Of a stretch of 64,000 nucleotides of DNA, positions 35,988-44,747 are shown one piece after another (positions within the stretch are counted from its first letter, which is position 1; every line of letters starts with the position of its first letter). A program made the position numbers and the translations under genes. The notes beneath the pieces were generated by a model. The model was not told where the DNA came from. It searched no databases and saw nothing but the letters and a program-made list of their open reading frames with translations. Source of the DNA: Verrucomicrobiota bacterium (GTDB lineage Bacteria > Verrucomicrobiota > Verrucomicrobiia > Opitutales > Opitutaceae); the NCBI GenBank assembly GCA_023399155.1, contig JAEWQP010000006.1, positions 186,001 through 250,000 of the forward strand, in the 5' to 3' direction.

Positions 35988-36013
35988 GTACCCGCGCGGG
36001 CGCCGGCCAGGCC

Positions 36014-38110
36014 TCAGGCGTGAGCGGCGTGCCCCGCCTCGCGCTTCGCCTTCGCCTCGGCCACGATCTTGGCCTCGAGTTCCGCCGGCATCTGCTCGTA
36101 ATGGTCGAGCTCCTCCGTGTGCACGCCGCGGCCGCCGGTGATCGAGCGCACAATCGTGCTGTAGCGGTAGAGTTCCTTCTGCGGGATGAGCGCCTTCACG
36201 ACCTGAAAGCGGCCGGATGACTCCACGCCGAGGATACGGCCGCGCCGCGAGGAGATGTCGCCCATGATGTCGCCGAGATTCGTGTCGGGGAGCGTCACGG
36301 AGACCTGGAAGATCGGCTCGAGCAGGCACGGCCTTGCGTTCATGAACGCCTCCTTGAAGGCGAAGTAACCGGCGATCTGGAAGGCGATGTCCTTTGAGTC
36401 GACCGGGTGCATCTTGCCGTCGTAGAAGTCGGCCTTCACGTCGACGACGTGATAACCGGCGAGCACGCCCTCGGTGCAGACCGTGCGCACGCCCTTCTCG
36501 ACCGAAGGCACGAACACGCGATCGACGTTGGTGCCGACGAGTGACTGCTTGAACTCCAGGCCCGAATCGCGGGGGCCGGGCTCGATGCGCATCCACACCT
36601 CGGCGAACTGGCCGGCGCCGCCGGTCTGCTTCTTGTGGCGGTACTTGGAATCCGCCCTGCCCCGGATCGTCTCGCGGTAGGGCACGCGCGGCTCCTCGAG
36701 GTCGACCTCGACGCCGAACCGGCGCTTGAGGCGCTCGATGATGATCTGCAGGTGCATCTCGCCCTGTCCGGAGATGATCGTCTGGTGTATCTCGCTGTCC
36801 ACGCGCCAGAGGAAGGTGGGATCCTCCTCGTGGAGTGTGGCGAGTCCGACCGCGAGTTTCTCGTCGTCGGCCTTGTTGCGGAGGCGGAGGGACCCATGGA
36901 TGTTGGGCTTCGGATACTCCACCCGCGGGAGCGAGACCGCGGCCTTCGGGCTGCAGAGGGTGTCGCCGGTGTGCGTGTCGCGCAACTTCACCACCGCGCC
37001 GATGTCGCCCGCGCAGAGATGCGTCACGGTCGTGCGGTCGCGACCGCGCAGGATGTAGATCTGACCGATGCGCTCGTGGAATTTGCGGGACGCGTTGAAG
37101 AGTTCGCCGCCGCTCTTCACCGTGCCGGAATACACGCGGAAGAACGACAACTCGCCCACGCCCGGCTCGTTCATCGTCTTGAACACGTAGCAGACGGGTT
37201 CGGGTCCGTTGAGCGCCACGTCGATCTCCCCTCCGGCCACATTCTGCGCGCGGACCATGAGCCGGTCCTCGGGCGAGGATCCATACTTCGCGATCACGTC
37301 CATCATGCGCGCGACACCGACGTTGGTCTCGGCCGAAGTGGCAAACAGCGGGATGAACACCTGCTCCTGGATGGCGTGATGGATGCCGGCGCGCATCTCC
37401 TCCTCGGAGAGGCCGTCCTGCTCGAAAAACTTCTCCATCAGCGCGGGATCCGACTCGGCCACGTACTCGATCAGCTCGCGATGGAGCTGCTTCACGCGGT
37501 CGGCGAGTTCTCCGGTGGCGGGCGCTTCCGTGAACTTGCCTGAGCCGTCCGTCTTGTAGGTCACGATCTCGTTGCGCAGGACGTCGAGCACCTGGTTGAA
37601 ACCGGGTCCGGGGTTGAGCGGGATGCTCAGCGGGAAGACGTTCTTGCCGAAATGATCGCGGACCTGCTCGAGGACATCGTCGAAGTGCGTGTTCTCCTTA
37701 TCCAGCGCATTCACCGCCACCATCTTGGGCAGGTGGTAGTGGGTGGCGTATTCCCAGACCTTGTCCGTGCTCACGCCGACGCCGTGCACTGCGTGCACCA
37801 CGACGAGGGCGAAGTCACCCACGCGCAACGCACCGAGACCTTCGCTGATGAAGTCCTGGTAACCGGGGGTGTCGATGATGTTGAACTTCCGGTCGAGCCA
37901 CTCGGTGTGGACCAGCGATGCGTGGACGGATATCTTGTGGTCCTTCTCGCTCGTGTGATAGTCCGAGACTGTCGTGCCTGCGGCGATACTGCCGAGGCGG
38001 CCGATCACACCGCTGCACGCCAACATCGACTCAGCCAGCATCGTCTTTCCGGACGAAGCATGGCCGACAATGGCGAAGTTCCTGATCTGCGACGACGAAT
38101 AATCCTTCAT
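36014..38110 (-). CDS. elongation factor G-like GTPase (EF-G paralogue)
   Basis: Translation-factor-type GTPase of 698 residues with the full five-domain EF-G layout. The G1 loop is GHASSGKT (16-23), but G3 reads DTPGYQDF with Tyr84 where classical EF-G has the catalytic His, and G4 reads NALD (134-137) in place of NKxD. Later domains are well kept (SGQGEMHLQIIIERLKRRFG, KKQTGGAGQFAEV, GRILGVESSGRF). Such EF-G2-like paralogues include members reported to bind but not efficiently hydrolyse GTP, so this is probably not the main translocase. The ATG at 38110 starts MKDYSSSQIRNFAIVGH; the frame runs four codons further. The gene is alone, and no ribosomal protein genes are near. Confidence 0.9.
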   Translation of the reverse strand: MKDYSSSQIRNFAIVGHASSGKTMLAESMLACSGVIGRLGSIAAGTTVSDYHTSEKDHKISVHASLVHTEWLDRKFNIIDTPGYQDFISEGLGALRVGDFALVVVHAVHGVGVSTDKVWEYATHYHLPKMVAVNALDKENTHFDDVLEQVRDHFGKNVFPLSIPLNPGPGFNQVLDVLRNEIVTYKTDGSGKFTEAPATGELADRVKQLHRELIEYVAESDPALMEKFFEQDGLSEEEMRAGIHHAIQEQVFIPLFATSAETNVGVARMMDVIAKYGSSPEDRLMVRAQNVAGGEIDVALNGPEPVCYVFKTMNEPGVGELSFFRVYSGTVKSGGELFNASRKFHERIGQIYILRGRDRTTVTHLCAGDIGAVVKLRDTHTGDTLCSPKAAVSLPRVEYPKPNIHGSLRLRNKADDEKLAVGLATLHEEDPTFLWRVDSEIHQTIISGQGEMHLQIIIERLKRRFGVEVDLEEPRVPYRETIRGRADSKYRHKKQTGGAGQFAEVWMRIEPGPRDSGLEFKQSLVGTNVDRVFVPSVEKGVRTVCTEGVLAGYHVVDVKADFYDGKMHPVDSKDIAFQIAGYFAFKEAFMNARPCLLEPIFQVSVTLPDTNLGDIMGDISSRRGRILGVESSGRFQVVKALIPQKELYRYSTIVRSITGGRGVHTEELDHYEQMPAELEAKIVAEAKAKREAGHAAHA

Positions 38111-38410
38111 GGGGCGAACCAAGTTGATGCGTCACCACCACACCGTGTGGCGGGCACGCCGGGGTTGAGAGCTGTCGGTGGAATCACCTCGTCGGCGCGT
38201 GGGGGGTGCGGCGGCCGGGGTGCCAAGCACCCATCCGGAACAACAATCCAACCCGGCGCACACAGCGCGCCCGGGGCTCGGATTTCCGGCAGGGTCATGC
38301 TCCGGAGCCTACGCACCGCGAGACCGCGAACAATCCCATAGTGCGAGGGTCGGGCACGCGCGGCGGGAACGCTGCGCATGGATTGGCCTGGCGATGCGGA
38401 GTCGCGCGAA
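38111..38410. other. intergenic region without recognisable gene
   Basis: 300 bases between the EF-G-like gene start and the hemolysin III gene end. Both strands have open frames, but none has protein-like composition. It should hold the EF-G-like promoter. No repeat or T-tailed hairpin was seen. Confidence 0.4.
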
Positions 38411-39076
38411 TCAGCGCAAGGGCATCACGTGCACAAGAAAGAGCAGGAAATGACAGATGCTTCCGCCGAGCACGAACAGATGCCAGATCGCGTGGCTGTA
38501 GGGCAGCTGCTTCCAGACATAGAACACCACGCCCGCCGTGTAGGTGGCGCCGCCTGACACGAGCAGCGCGATGCCTCCGGCGGAAAAGCTTTCCCAGATT
38601 TTCCCGAAGATGAGCACGCTCGTCCAGCCCAGCGCGAGGTAGACGCCGAGCGAGAGCCGCCGCCATCCCCGGCCGCCCAGAAATTCGAGGGCACAGCCAG
38701 CCAGCGCCACGCCCCACACGATGCCGAAGAACGTCCAGCCCGTCGCGCCGCGCAGGGTCACCAGCAGGATCGGCGTGTAGGAGCCGGCGATGAACAGATA
38801 GATCGCGGCATGGTCGAGTCGCTGGAGCACGCGTTTGGCGGCCGGAAGCGGAATGCTGTGGTAGAGCGTGGATGCGAGGTAGAGGGCGATGAGTGTCGCT
38901 CCGTAGACGGAGAACGCCGCCACCCGCCACGGGTCCTCCAGCCTCGTGGCCTGCACGACGAGCACGATCAACCCCGCGATGCCCAGCCCGACGCCGAGGC
39001 CGTGGGTGACGGCGTTGGCGATTTCCTCGCGGAGCGGGTAGGGGCGGGCTGTCCCGGTGGTCGGTGCGCGTGGCAT
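38411..39076 (-). CDS. hemolysin III family (PAQR-like) membrane protein
   Basis: 221-residue seven-helix inner-membrane protein of the hemolysin III/YqfA family, related to PAQR receptors, which are metal-dependent hydrolases of the CREST superfamily. The conserved positions are present: EIANAVTHGLGVGLG in helix 1, STLYHSIP with Ser and His, LDHAAIYLFIAGSYTP with Asp and His, and SHAIWHLFVLGGSICHF with the late His pair. The true function of bacterial members is unsettled despite the name. The ATG at 39076 starts MPRAPTTG, a few codons before the conserved region. It is divergent from the SPW-protein gene. Confidence 0.9.
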   Translation of the reverse strand: MPRAPTTGTARPYPLREEIANAVTHGLGVGLGIAGLIVLVVQATRLEDPWRVAAFSVYGATLIALYLASTLYHSIPLPAAKRVLQRLDHAAIYLFIAGSYTPILLVTLRGATGWTFFGIVWGVALAGCALEFLGGRGWRRLSLGVYLALGWTSVLIFGKIWESFSAGGIALLVSGGATYTAGVVFYVWKQLPYSHAIWHLFVLGGSICHFLLFLVHVMPLR

Positions 39077-39252
39077 CCACGTCAGCAAAACAGGAGGGTG
39101 CGCGATGGCGAGTGCACTTGCCTGGAAAACGCGAGACCATGCCGTCGAATCAGGCCGTGCCCTCCGGCGGGGTCATCCGTTCCTCGCCGGGTACCCGAGC
39201 GCGTGGTCCGCCCCATGGCCGCCATTTCGGCCGGGCTTATCGTGACTGTACT

Positions 39253-39636
39253 ATGAAACCCATCTCGTCACGCATGCACGGCTATCTCGACTACATCGTG
39301 GGGCTGCTGCTGATCGCGGCTCCTTTTCTTTTCGGCTTTGCCGACGGCGGCCCGGCCCAGTGGGTGCCGGTGCTCCTTGGCACAAGTGTGATCGTCTACA
39401 GCCTATTCACCGCCTACGAGCTTGGCGTGGTGCGGGTGATACCACTGGGCTTTCACCTCGGACTCGATGCCCTGGGCGGTGTGTTCCTGGCCGTTTCGCC
39501 CTGGCTGTTCGGTTTCTCCGAGTTCGTGTGGGTGCCGCACGCGCTGTTCGGCGTCCTCGAGGTCCTGGCCGCCGCGATGACGCGGACGGTCGTTGCCTCC
39601 ACCGACGTGCGCCGTCCGGTCGGAACCGGCGTGTGA
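39253..39636 (+). CDS. SPW repeat membrane protein
   Basis: 127-residue four-helix membrane protein with the two-fold internal repeat of the SPW family: LLLIAAPFLFGFAD in the first half and FLAVSPWLFGFSEFVWVPH in the second, each followed by a hydrophobic helix. The family often appears as small inner-membrane proteins of unknown role. The ATG at 39253 (MKPISSRMHGYLDYIVG) is the natural start; upstream codons are arginine-rich and overlap the promoter region of the hemolysin III gene. It converges on the epoxide-hydrolase-like gene. It has no visible ribosome binding site. Confidence 0.85.
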   Translation: MKPISSRMHGYLDYIVGLLLIAAPFLFGFADGGPAQWVPVLLGTSVIVYSLFTAYELGVVRVIPLGFHLGLDALGGVFLAVSPWLFGFSEFVWVPHALFGVLEVLAAAMTRTVVASTDVRRPVGTGV

Positions 39637-39716
39637 TCCCGTCCGAATGGTCCGTCCGCCGGGTATTTCCGTGCACCTCCGCCGCTCGGCGGCGGGGTGC
39701 CGACCCGGCGCGTTCC

Positions 39717-40586
39717 CTACGCGAGGAACGCACGGATGCGATCTTCGACCCACCGGGGTTCTTCGTGAGCGATCCAATGGGTCGCGGTCGGATGGCGGTG
39801 AATGGTGAGCCGCGGCGCGACGGTGGAGAGCCCCTCGAGATTTCCCTCGCGCAAGGCGATGTCGCGCTCGCCCCACAGCACCAGGGTGGGGAGCTGGATG
39901 CGCCAATCGGCGGGCGCCGTGCGCAACAGGCGACGGTTTTCGGGCGAGCGGTAGTAGTTGAGCCCAGCCCGCAGCGCCCCGGGTTGCTGCCACGCCTCGA
40001 GATAGGCGCGCCGCAATTCAGGCGTGAACGCCTCCGGGCGGGAGGAGGTGCGGAAGAGCATGGCGCGGAGCAGCGCACATCGGCCCGCGCGAAGCGCCCA
40101 CTCTGCGACGCCCCGCCACTGGAAGAAGGCGGCATAGCTGCTGGAGAAAAGTTGCGAGGGGCTGCGCCGGAGTTCGCGACCCAGGAGCGCCGGATGGGGG
40201 GCATTGATCACGACGAGGTGCGACATCAGCGTGGGCTGCTCGCGCGCCAGGTACCAGGCGGCGATCCCGCCCCAGTCGTGCCCCACGACGATGGCCGGGT
40301 GCAGCGGCGAAAGGGCGCGGATGACGGAAGCGATGTCGCCCGAGACCTTGTCCAAGCCATAGGCGCTCACGCCGGGCGGCTTGTCCGAGAGGTTGTATCC
40401 ACGAAGGTCCAACGCGGCGGCGCGGAAATCCCGGCCGAGCGCGGGCAGCAGTGTGTGCCAGGCCTGCCAGAACTCCGGGAAACCGTGCAGGAAGAGCACA
40501 AGCGGCCCGCTCTCACCGCACGTGACGACATGGAGTTTCACGGCGTCGCATCCGTTCAGCTGGTGGTGATCGAGGGGCGGGGTCAT
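39717..40586 (-). CDS. epoxide hydrolase / haloalkane dehalogenase-type alpha/beta hydrolase
   Basis: 289-residue alpha/beta hydrolase. The oxyanion-hole motif is HGFPEF (34-39), the nucleophile is D104 in VGHDWGG, and the catalytic base is H270 in ATHWIAHEEP. An Asp nucleophile places it with epoxide hydrolases and haloalkane dehalogenases rather than esterases. The HGFPE motif and the aromatic lid (FFQWRGVAEW, LNYYRSPENRR, the Tyr pair expected of epoxide hydrolases) favour epoxide hydrolase. The substrate is unknown. The ATG at 40586 fits the family N-terminus; the long upstream frame is not conserved. It is divergent from the catalase-like gene, 110 bases away. Confidence 0.88.
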   Translation of the reverse strand: MTPPLDHHQLNGCDAVKLHVVTCGESGPLVLFLHGFPEFWQAWHTLLPALGRDFRAAALDLRGYNLSDKPPGVSAYGLDKVSGDIASVIRALSPLHPAIVVGHDWGGIAAWYLAREQPTLMSHLVVINAPHPALLGRELRRSPSQLFSSSYAAFFQWRGVAEWALRAGRCALLRAMLFRTSSRPEAFTPELRRAYLEAWQQPGALRAGLNYYRSPENRRLLRTAPADWRIQLPTLVLWGERDIALREGNLEGLSTVAPRLTIHRHPTATHWIAHEEPRWVEDRIRAFLA

Positions 40587-40696
40587 GGTGCAGTACAACG
40601 CGCGGAGGGCGCGCGGCTTTGCCTCCTTACCCCGCGCGTCTGGCAAAGTTCCCTGCGATCCATGCCGGACACATTCGGGCCCGGGGGGATTCACGC

Positions 40697-41800
40697 ATGA
40701 GCGCACCGAGTCCCTTCGAGGCGCGGCGCTCCGGACCGGTGCCGCTGACCCTCGGCCTGGGCGAGGAGCAGGTGCCGTTGGGTGAACGCACGTCGATCGA
40801 GACGATGCTTGCGATCCATCGTGAAGTCCAGGAGGCGGTCGACCGGCGGCGCAATCCGGTCCCGCGCGGGCAGCATCCGAAGCAGCATGGATGCGTCTAC
40901 GCGGAGTTTGTGGTGGAGGACGACCTTCCATCGGACCTGCGCCACGGCATCCTGGCCCAGCCCCGGACGTTTCCCGCGCTCATTCGCTTTTCCAACGCCC
41001 GGCTGCGCAATGACGCGCTGCCTGATGCGCACGGGATGGCAATCAAGCTCTTCGAGGTGGAGGGGCCCCGGCTGCTCGACGACGGACCGGGCGCGGCGAC
41101 GCTGGATTTCGTTCTCGTCGATCATCCCGTGTTCTTCATGGCCAACGTCGCGGACGGGGTGTCGTTGTTGCGCGATTTTCAGGAGCTCGTCAGCGGCGGG
41201 CTTGTGGGGCGGTCGCGCGTCGTGCTGCGCGGGATGTTCTCGCAGAAGCGTGCCTTTCAGATCCTGCGCGCCATGGCGGCGAAACGACCCGCCAGCCCGC
41301 TCTCGACCCGATTCTGGAGCACGACGCCGCTGCGCCTGGGTGAGCATGCGGTGAAAGTATCGGCCCGGCCGCGTACGCAATCCGCAGATGTGCCCAGGTG
41401 CGGCGGGCGCGATCGTCTGCGGCGGGCTCTGGCCGGGCAGCTGGCGGGCGGCGCGGCCGTGTTCGATTTCGCCGTCCAGGTGCAGTCCCATCCGGTGGGC
41501 ATGCCGGTGGAGGATCCGACGGTGGAGTGGGATGAGAACTCCGCGCCGTTCCAGCGCGTCGCGGAGATCCGGATACCGGCGCAGCAGGTCCATGTGCCCG
41601 AGCTCCTGGCCTTCGGCGAGCGTCTCTCGTTCACGCCCTGGCACGGGATCGAGCAGCACCGGCCGCTGGGCGGCATCAACCGCGCGCGGCGCGTCCTCTA
41701 CGAGGTTCTCGCCACGCGGCGGCGCGTCCTCAACGGCGCGCCCTTGCGGGAACCCACAGCCGACGAGGTGCGTGCGCTCTGGGCGCCGGCCCTGCGCTAG
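40697..41800 (+). CDS. catalase-family heme protein
   Basis: 367-residue protein related to the heme catalase fold, smaller than normal catalases (about 480 or more). Catalase-like segments are FPALIRFSNARLRN, DAHGMAIKLFEVEG, FVLVDHPVFFMANVADG, FTPWHGIEQHRPLGGINRARR and a late R-x-x-x-Y (RRVLY), the place of the proximal heme tyrosine. HGC near residue 65 may be the distal histidine. This group of catalase-related proteins can have peroxidase or other heme activity rather than true catalase activity. The ATG at 40697 is the natural start. The manganese catalase gene follows 183 bases downstream, so two unrelated peroxide-handling proteins are adjacent. Confidence 0.82.
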   Translation: MSAPSPFEARRSGPVPLTLGLGEEQVPLGERTSIETMLAIHREVQEAVDRRRNPVPRGQHPKQHGCVYAEFVVEDDLPSDLRHGILAQPRTFPALIRFSNARLRNDALPDAHGMAIKLFEVEGPRLLDDGPGAATLDFVLVDHPVFFMANVADGVSLLRDFQELVSGGLVGRSRVVLRGMFSQKRAFQILRAMAAKRPASPLSTRFWSTTPLRLGEHAVKVSARPRTQSADVPRCGGRDRLRRALAGQLAGGAAVFDFAVQVQSHPVGMPVEDPTVEWDENSAPFQRVAEIRIPAQQVHVPELLAFGERLSFTPWHGIEQHRPLGGINRARRVLYEVLATRRRVLNGAPLREPTADEVRALWAPALR

Positions 41801-41983
41801 AGGCGAGGGGCGGCCCGCCTCGGCCTCGAGCATCCGCTCGGGCGCGCACCGGGCGGGGCCCCACCGGCGCGGGAGCGTCCAGCCGGACGCAAGGAGTGCG
41901 GCCGTGCCTGATGCCGGTGCGACCTGGAACAGGTAACCTGCCGGCTGAATCGAGCGGAAACTCAACCACAACCCACGCACACC

Positions 41984-42841
41984 ATGTTTTTCCACGACGG
42001 CGGCAAGCTTCAGTATCCAGTCCGGGTCGACACACCCAATCCTGTATTCGCCCGCGCCCTTCAACAGGCGATCGGCGGCGTCGAGGGCGAGGTCCGTGTC
42101 TGCCTGCAGTACCTTTTCCAGGCATTCGGGACGCGCGGTCCGGCCAAGTATCGCGATATGCTGCTCGAGACCGGCACCGAGGAGATCGGGCACATCGAGA
42201 TGCTGGCCACGGCGGTGGCGATGAACCTCGAGGGCGCTCCGCTCGAGATGGAAGCCGCGGCCGCGGATCCCCTCGTCCACGCCAAGCTCGGCGGCATGAA
42301 CTTCCGCCACGTGCTCAGCACCGTGCTGGCAGCCATGCCGGTCGACAGCCAGGGCGTGCCGTTTGACTGCAGCCACGTCTACGCGAGCGGCAATGCCGCC
42401 GCGGACATGCTGGCCAATGTCACGGCCGAATCCACCGGGCGGATGCTGGCCTGCCAGCTGTATCGGATGACCGACGACCCGGGCATGAAGGACATGCTGA
42501 GCTTCCTGATCGCGCGCGACACCATGCACCAGAACCAGTTTCTGGCGGCATGGGAGGAACTCGGCGGCCGGCAGAACCACCCGATTCCGGACAGCTTCCC
42601 GATGTCGAAGGAGTTGCAGGAGGTCAGCTACACGTTCATGTCGACGGGCACGGACGGCGCGCCGACGCCCGAAGGCCGCTGGACCACCGGGGAGAGCTTC
42701 GATGGACGCTCGACGTTCCGGGTGGAGAAGATGGCACCGCGCGGCGCCAAGCCCAAGCTTGCCAACGCACCGGCCAACTCGGGGGCGCAGTCGGCGCAGA
42801 TGGGCGTGATGCACAAGATCGCGGATTCGGTTCGGCCGTGA
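41984..42841 (+). CDS. manganese catalase
   Basis: Non-heme dimanganese catalase of 285 residues, of the ferritin-like four-helix type, breaking down hydrogen peroxide in the cytoplasm. Probable metal ligands are E36 (GGVEGEVRVCLQY), E67 and H70 (GTEEIGHIEML), an Glu in NVTAESTGRMLACQLY, and His in RDTMHQNQF. The N-terminus MFFHDGGKLQYPVRV and the late segment MSKELQEVSYTFMSTG are family hallmarks. The ATG at 41984 is clear, with no Shine-Dalgarno motif. It follows the catalase-like heme protein and precedes a sigma factor gene; co-transcription with either is possible but not shown. Confidence 0.93.
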   Translation: MFFHDGGKLQYPVRVDTPNPVFARALQQAIGGVEGEVRVCLQYLFQAFGTRGPAKYRDMLLETGTEEIGHIEMLATAVAMNLEGAPLEMEAAAADPLVHAKLGGMNFRHVLSTVLAAMPVDSQGVPFDCSHVYASGNAAADMLANVTAESTGRMLACQLYRMTDDPGMKDMLSFLIARDTMHQNQFLAAWEELGGRQNHPIPDSFPMSKELQEVSYTFMSTGTDGAPTPEGRWTTGESFDGRSTFRVEKMAPRGAKPKLANAPANSGAQSAQMGVMHKIADSVRP

Positions 42842-42959
42842 TCGGAGGTCGGGGGTGGCGGGGGCAGCCCCTCCCGCCGCCGCCTGCGGAGAGCGGGTCG
42901 GGTGGGGGCTTGCGTCGGCGCGGCGGGACGGTAGGTTCTGCCGCCTGACTCCCGCCCCC

Positions 42960-44075
42960 ATGCCGGACCCTCAAGAGACCGCGCCCCTCCCCGACGCCCC
43001 GACGGCGTCGCTCGGGCGCGTGGAGGAGCAGGTGGCGCGCAGTCTCGTGGCCGCCCATCGCGCGCGCCTGAACTGGCTGCTGCGCATCCCGGAGTGGTCC
43101 ACGCTGTGCGAACGTGGCATGGTGGCGCTCGGCCTGCCGTCCCGCCGCCAGGGGATCTGCCTGGAGGCGGCGGTCGACGCGCTGGCGCTCGAGCACAAGC
43201 ACCAGCTCGTGCGCTGGGTGGCCGATCATTTCAACCAGCACCTTCCGCGTGACCTGGCGCAGCGCATCTGCCGCCTCGTCGGCCTGGAGCGGTTTTCCGA
43301 GGTGGAGCTGGACAGCGTGCTGACGCTTCGCCAGTGGGGGCGGCTGCGCGAGGCGATGGCGTTTCGCCTGGCCCGCGAGCACGCCCGCTACAAACACGCG
43401 CAGCAGTTGCTCTTCGTGAGCCACCACCCGCTCGTGGATCGCGTGGTTAGCCGTATCGTGTATGCGGAGACGCATCGGGCCGATTGTGCGCAGGAGGCGC
43501 GCCTGGCGCTCCTCCAGGCGATCGACCGGGTGGATACACGCGGCGAGTTCCGTGCCTACGCGGGCTGGTGGATCCGCCGGGCCATTCGCAACTACCTGGT
43601 GCGCCAGCGCCTGCCCGTGGAGGTGCCGGTGAACCTCGTCGTCGCCGCCAGTGCGCGCCGCGATGCGGACGACACCGGGGCCGGCGCGGCCGGGCCGCGG
43701 GACCGGCTTCGGTCCGTTGTCCTGGAAATGCTGCGACGGCCGGCCGTCTCGCTCGACGCCGAACCGGCCGAACACGCGCCGGCCCTCGCCGACACCCTTG
43801 CCGACCCCGGCGCGCCGGACCCGGCCGAGGCCGCGGCGCGGGCGGATCTTCGCGGGCTCGTGGCCCGCGGCCTGCGGACGCTCACCGTCAAGCAGCGCGA
43901 CGTGGTGGAACAGCGGTACGGGCTCGGCGGCGCGCCGCGAAGCCTCGCGGCGATCGCGCAGGATGCCGGCATCACGCACCAGCAGGTCAGCATGCGCGAG
44001 CGCCGCGCCCTGCAGCGGCTCGGTCATGCATTGGGTGCCGTCGCGGCCGAATTCGAGGGCGCCGGTCCTGTTTGA
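42960..44075 (+). CDS. divergent sigma-70 family RNA polymerase sigma factor
   Basis: 371-residue sigma-70 family protein without an anti-sigma gene beside it. Region 2 is recognisable though diverged: HAQQLLFVSHHPLVDRVVSRI, then ALLQAIDRVDTRGEFRAYAGWWIRRAIRNYL, matching the WWIRQAI promoter-melting segment. Region 4 is LTVKQRDVVEQRYGLGG with a helix-turn-helix AAIAQDAGITHQQVSMRERRALQRL. Region 3 is replaced by an Ala/Pro/Arg linker of about 60 residues. The first 130 residues are helical and unlike region 1.1 of RpoD. This looks like a group 2/3 alternative factor, perhaps for stress, as it follows two catalase genes. The ATG at 42960 is chosen over an upstream start because codons before it are low-complexity. 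nadD begins 39 bases downstream. Confidence 0.85.
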   Translation: MPDPQETAPLPDAPTASLGRVEEQVARSLVAAHRARLNWLLRIPEWSTLCERGMVALGLPSRRQGICLEAAVDALALEHKHQLVRWVADHFNQHLPRDLAQRICRLVGLERFSEVELDSVLTLRQWGRLREAMAFRLAREHARYKHAQQLLFVSHHPLVDRVVSRIVYAETHRADCAQEARLALLQAIDRVDTRGEFRAYAGWWIRRAIRNYLVRQRLPVEVPVNLVVAASARRDADDTGAGAAGPRDRLRSVVLEMLRRPAVSLDAEPAEHAPALADTLADPGAPDPAEAAARADLRGLVARGLRTLTVKQRDVVEQRYGLGGAPRSLAAIAQDAGITHQQVSMRERRALQRLGHALGAVAAEFEGAGPV

Positions 44076-44114
44076 TATGAGCGAAGGAACGCGTCCGGAC
44101 CGGGGAGGCCACGC

Positions 44115-44726
44115 ATGAGCAGGGCGGCCGTGCAGCGCATCGGGGTGATGGGCGGGAGCTTCGACCCGGTCCACCTTGGCCACCTGATCGCGGCGCAGGA
44201 TGCGCGTGAGGCGCTGCGGCTCGATCGCGTGATCCTCATGCCCGCGGCACAGGCGCCGCTCAAGGCCGGGGAGCCGCGGGTGAGCGACGCCACGCGGCTC
44301 GCGCTGCTGCGCGCCGCCGTGGTGGATACGCCGGGTCTCGAGGTTTCCACGCTCGAGCTGGAACGCGGCGGCGTGAGTTACACCGTCGACACGGCCCGGG
44401 CGCTGCGCCATGCGCATCCCGTGGATTCGCTTTTCTGGATCATCGGCGCCGATCAGGCCGCGCAACTCTCGCGCTGGCGCGAGATCGGCGTGCTCGCCGC
44501 GCTGGTCGAATTCATCGCGTTGGCACGCCCCGGATACGCGTTTCCACCGGCCTCCGCCCTCCCGGCGGGGGTGCGGCTGCACCCCGTGACGGCGCACACC
44601 GTGGAGATCAGCTCGAGCGAGGTCCGCTCGCGGATCGCCGCCGGGCTGCCGGTGCGCTGTTTTCTGCCGCCCGAAGTGGCGCGGCGGATCGAATCGGAAA
44701 ACCTTTATCGCGGGCCCTCCAGCTAG
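44115..44726 (+). CDS. nadD: NadD, nicotinate-nucleotide adenylyltransferase
   Basis: Converts nicotinate mononucleotide and ATP to deamido-NAD, an essential step in NAD synthesis. The 203-residue protein has the nucleotidyltransferase motif GGSFDPVHLGHL (T/HxGH), DSLFWIIGADQAAQLSRW, and the ATP-binding ISSSEVRSRIAAG near the end. Size and order are normal. GGGAGG stands before the ATG at 44115, one of the few clear Shine-Dalgarno sites. The nadD-rsfS neighbourhood is common in bacteria; rsfS begins 21 bases downstream. Confidence 0.95.
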   Translation: MSRAAVQRIGVMGGSFDPVHLGHLIAAQDAREALRLDRVILMPAAQAPLKAGEPRVSDATRLALLRAAVVDTPGLEVSTLELERGGVSYTVDTARALRHAHPVDSLFWIIGADQAAQLSRWREIGVLAALVEFIALARPGYAFPPASALPAGVRLHPVTAHTVEISSSEVRSRIAAGLPVRCFLPPEVARRIESENLYRGPSS

Positions 44727-44747
44727 GTCCCGTCCCACACACAGAGC

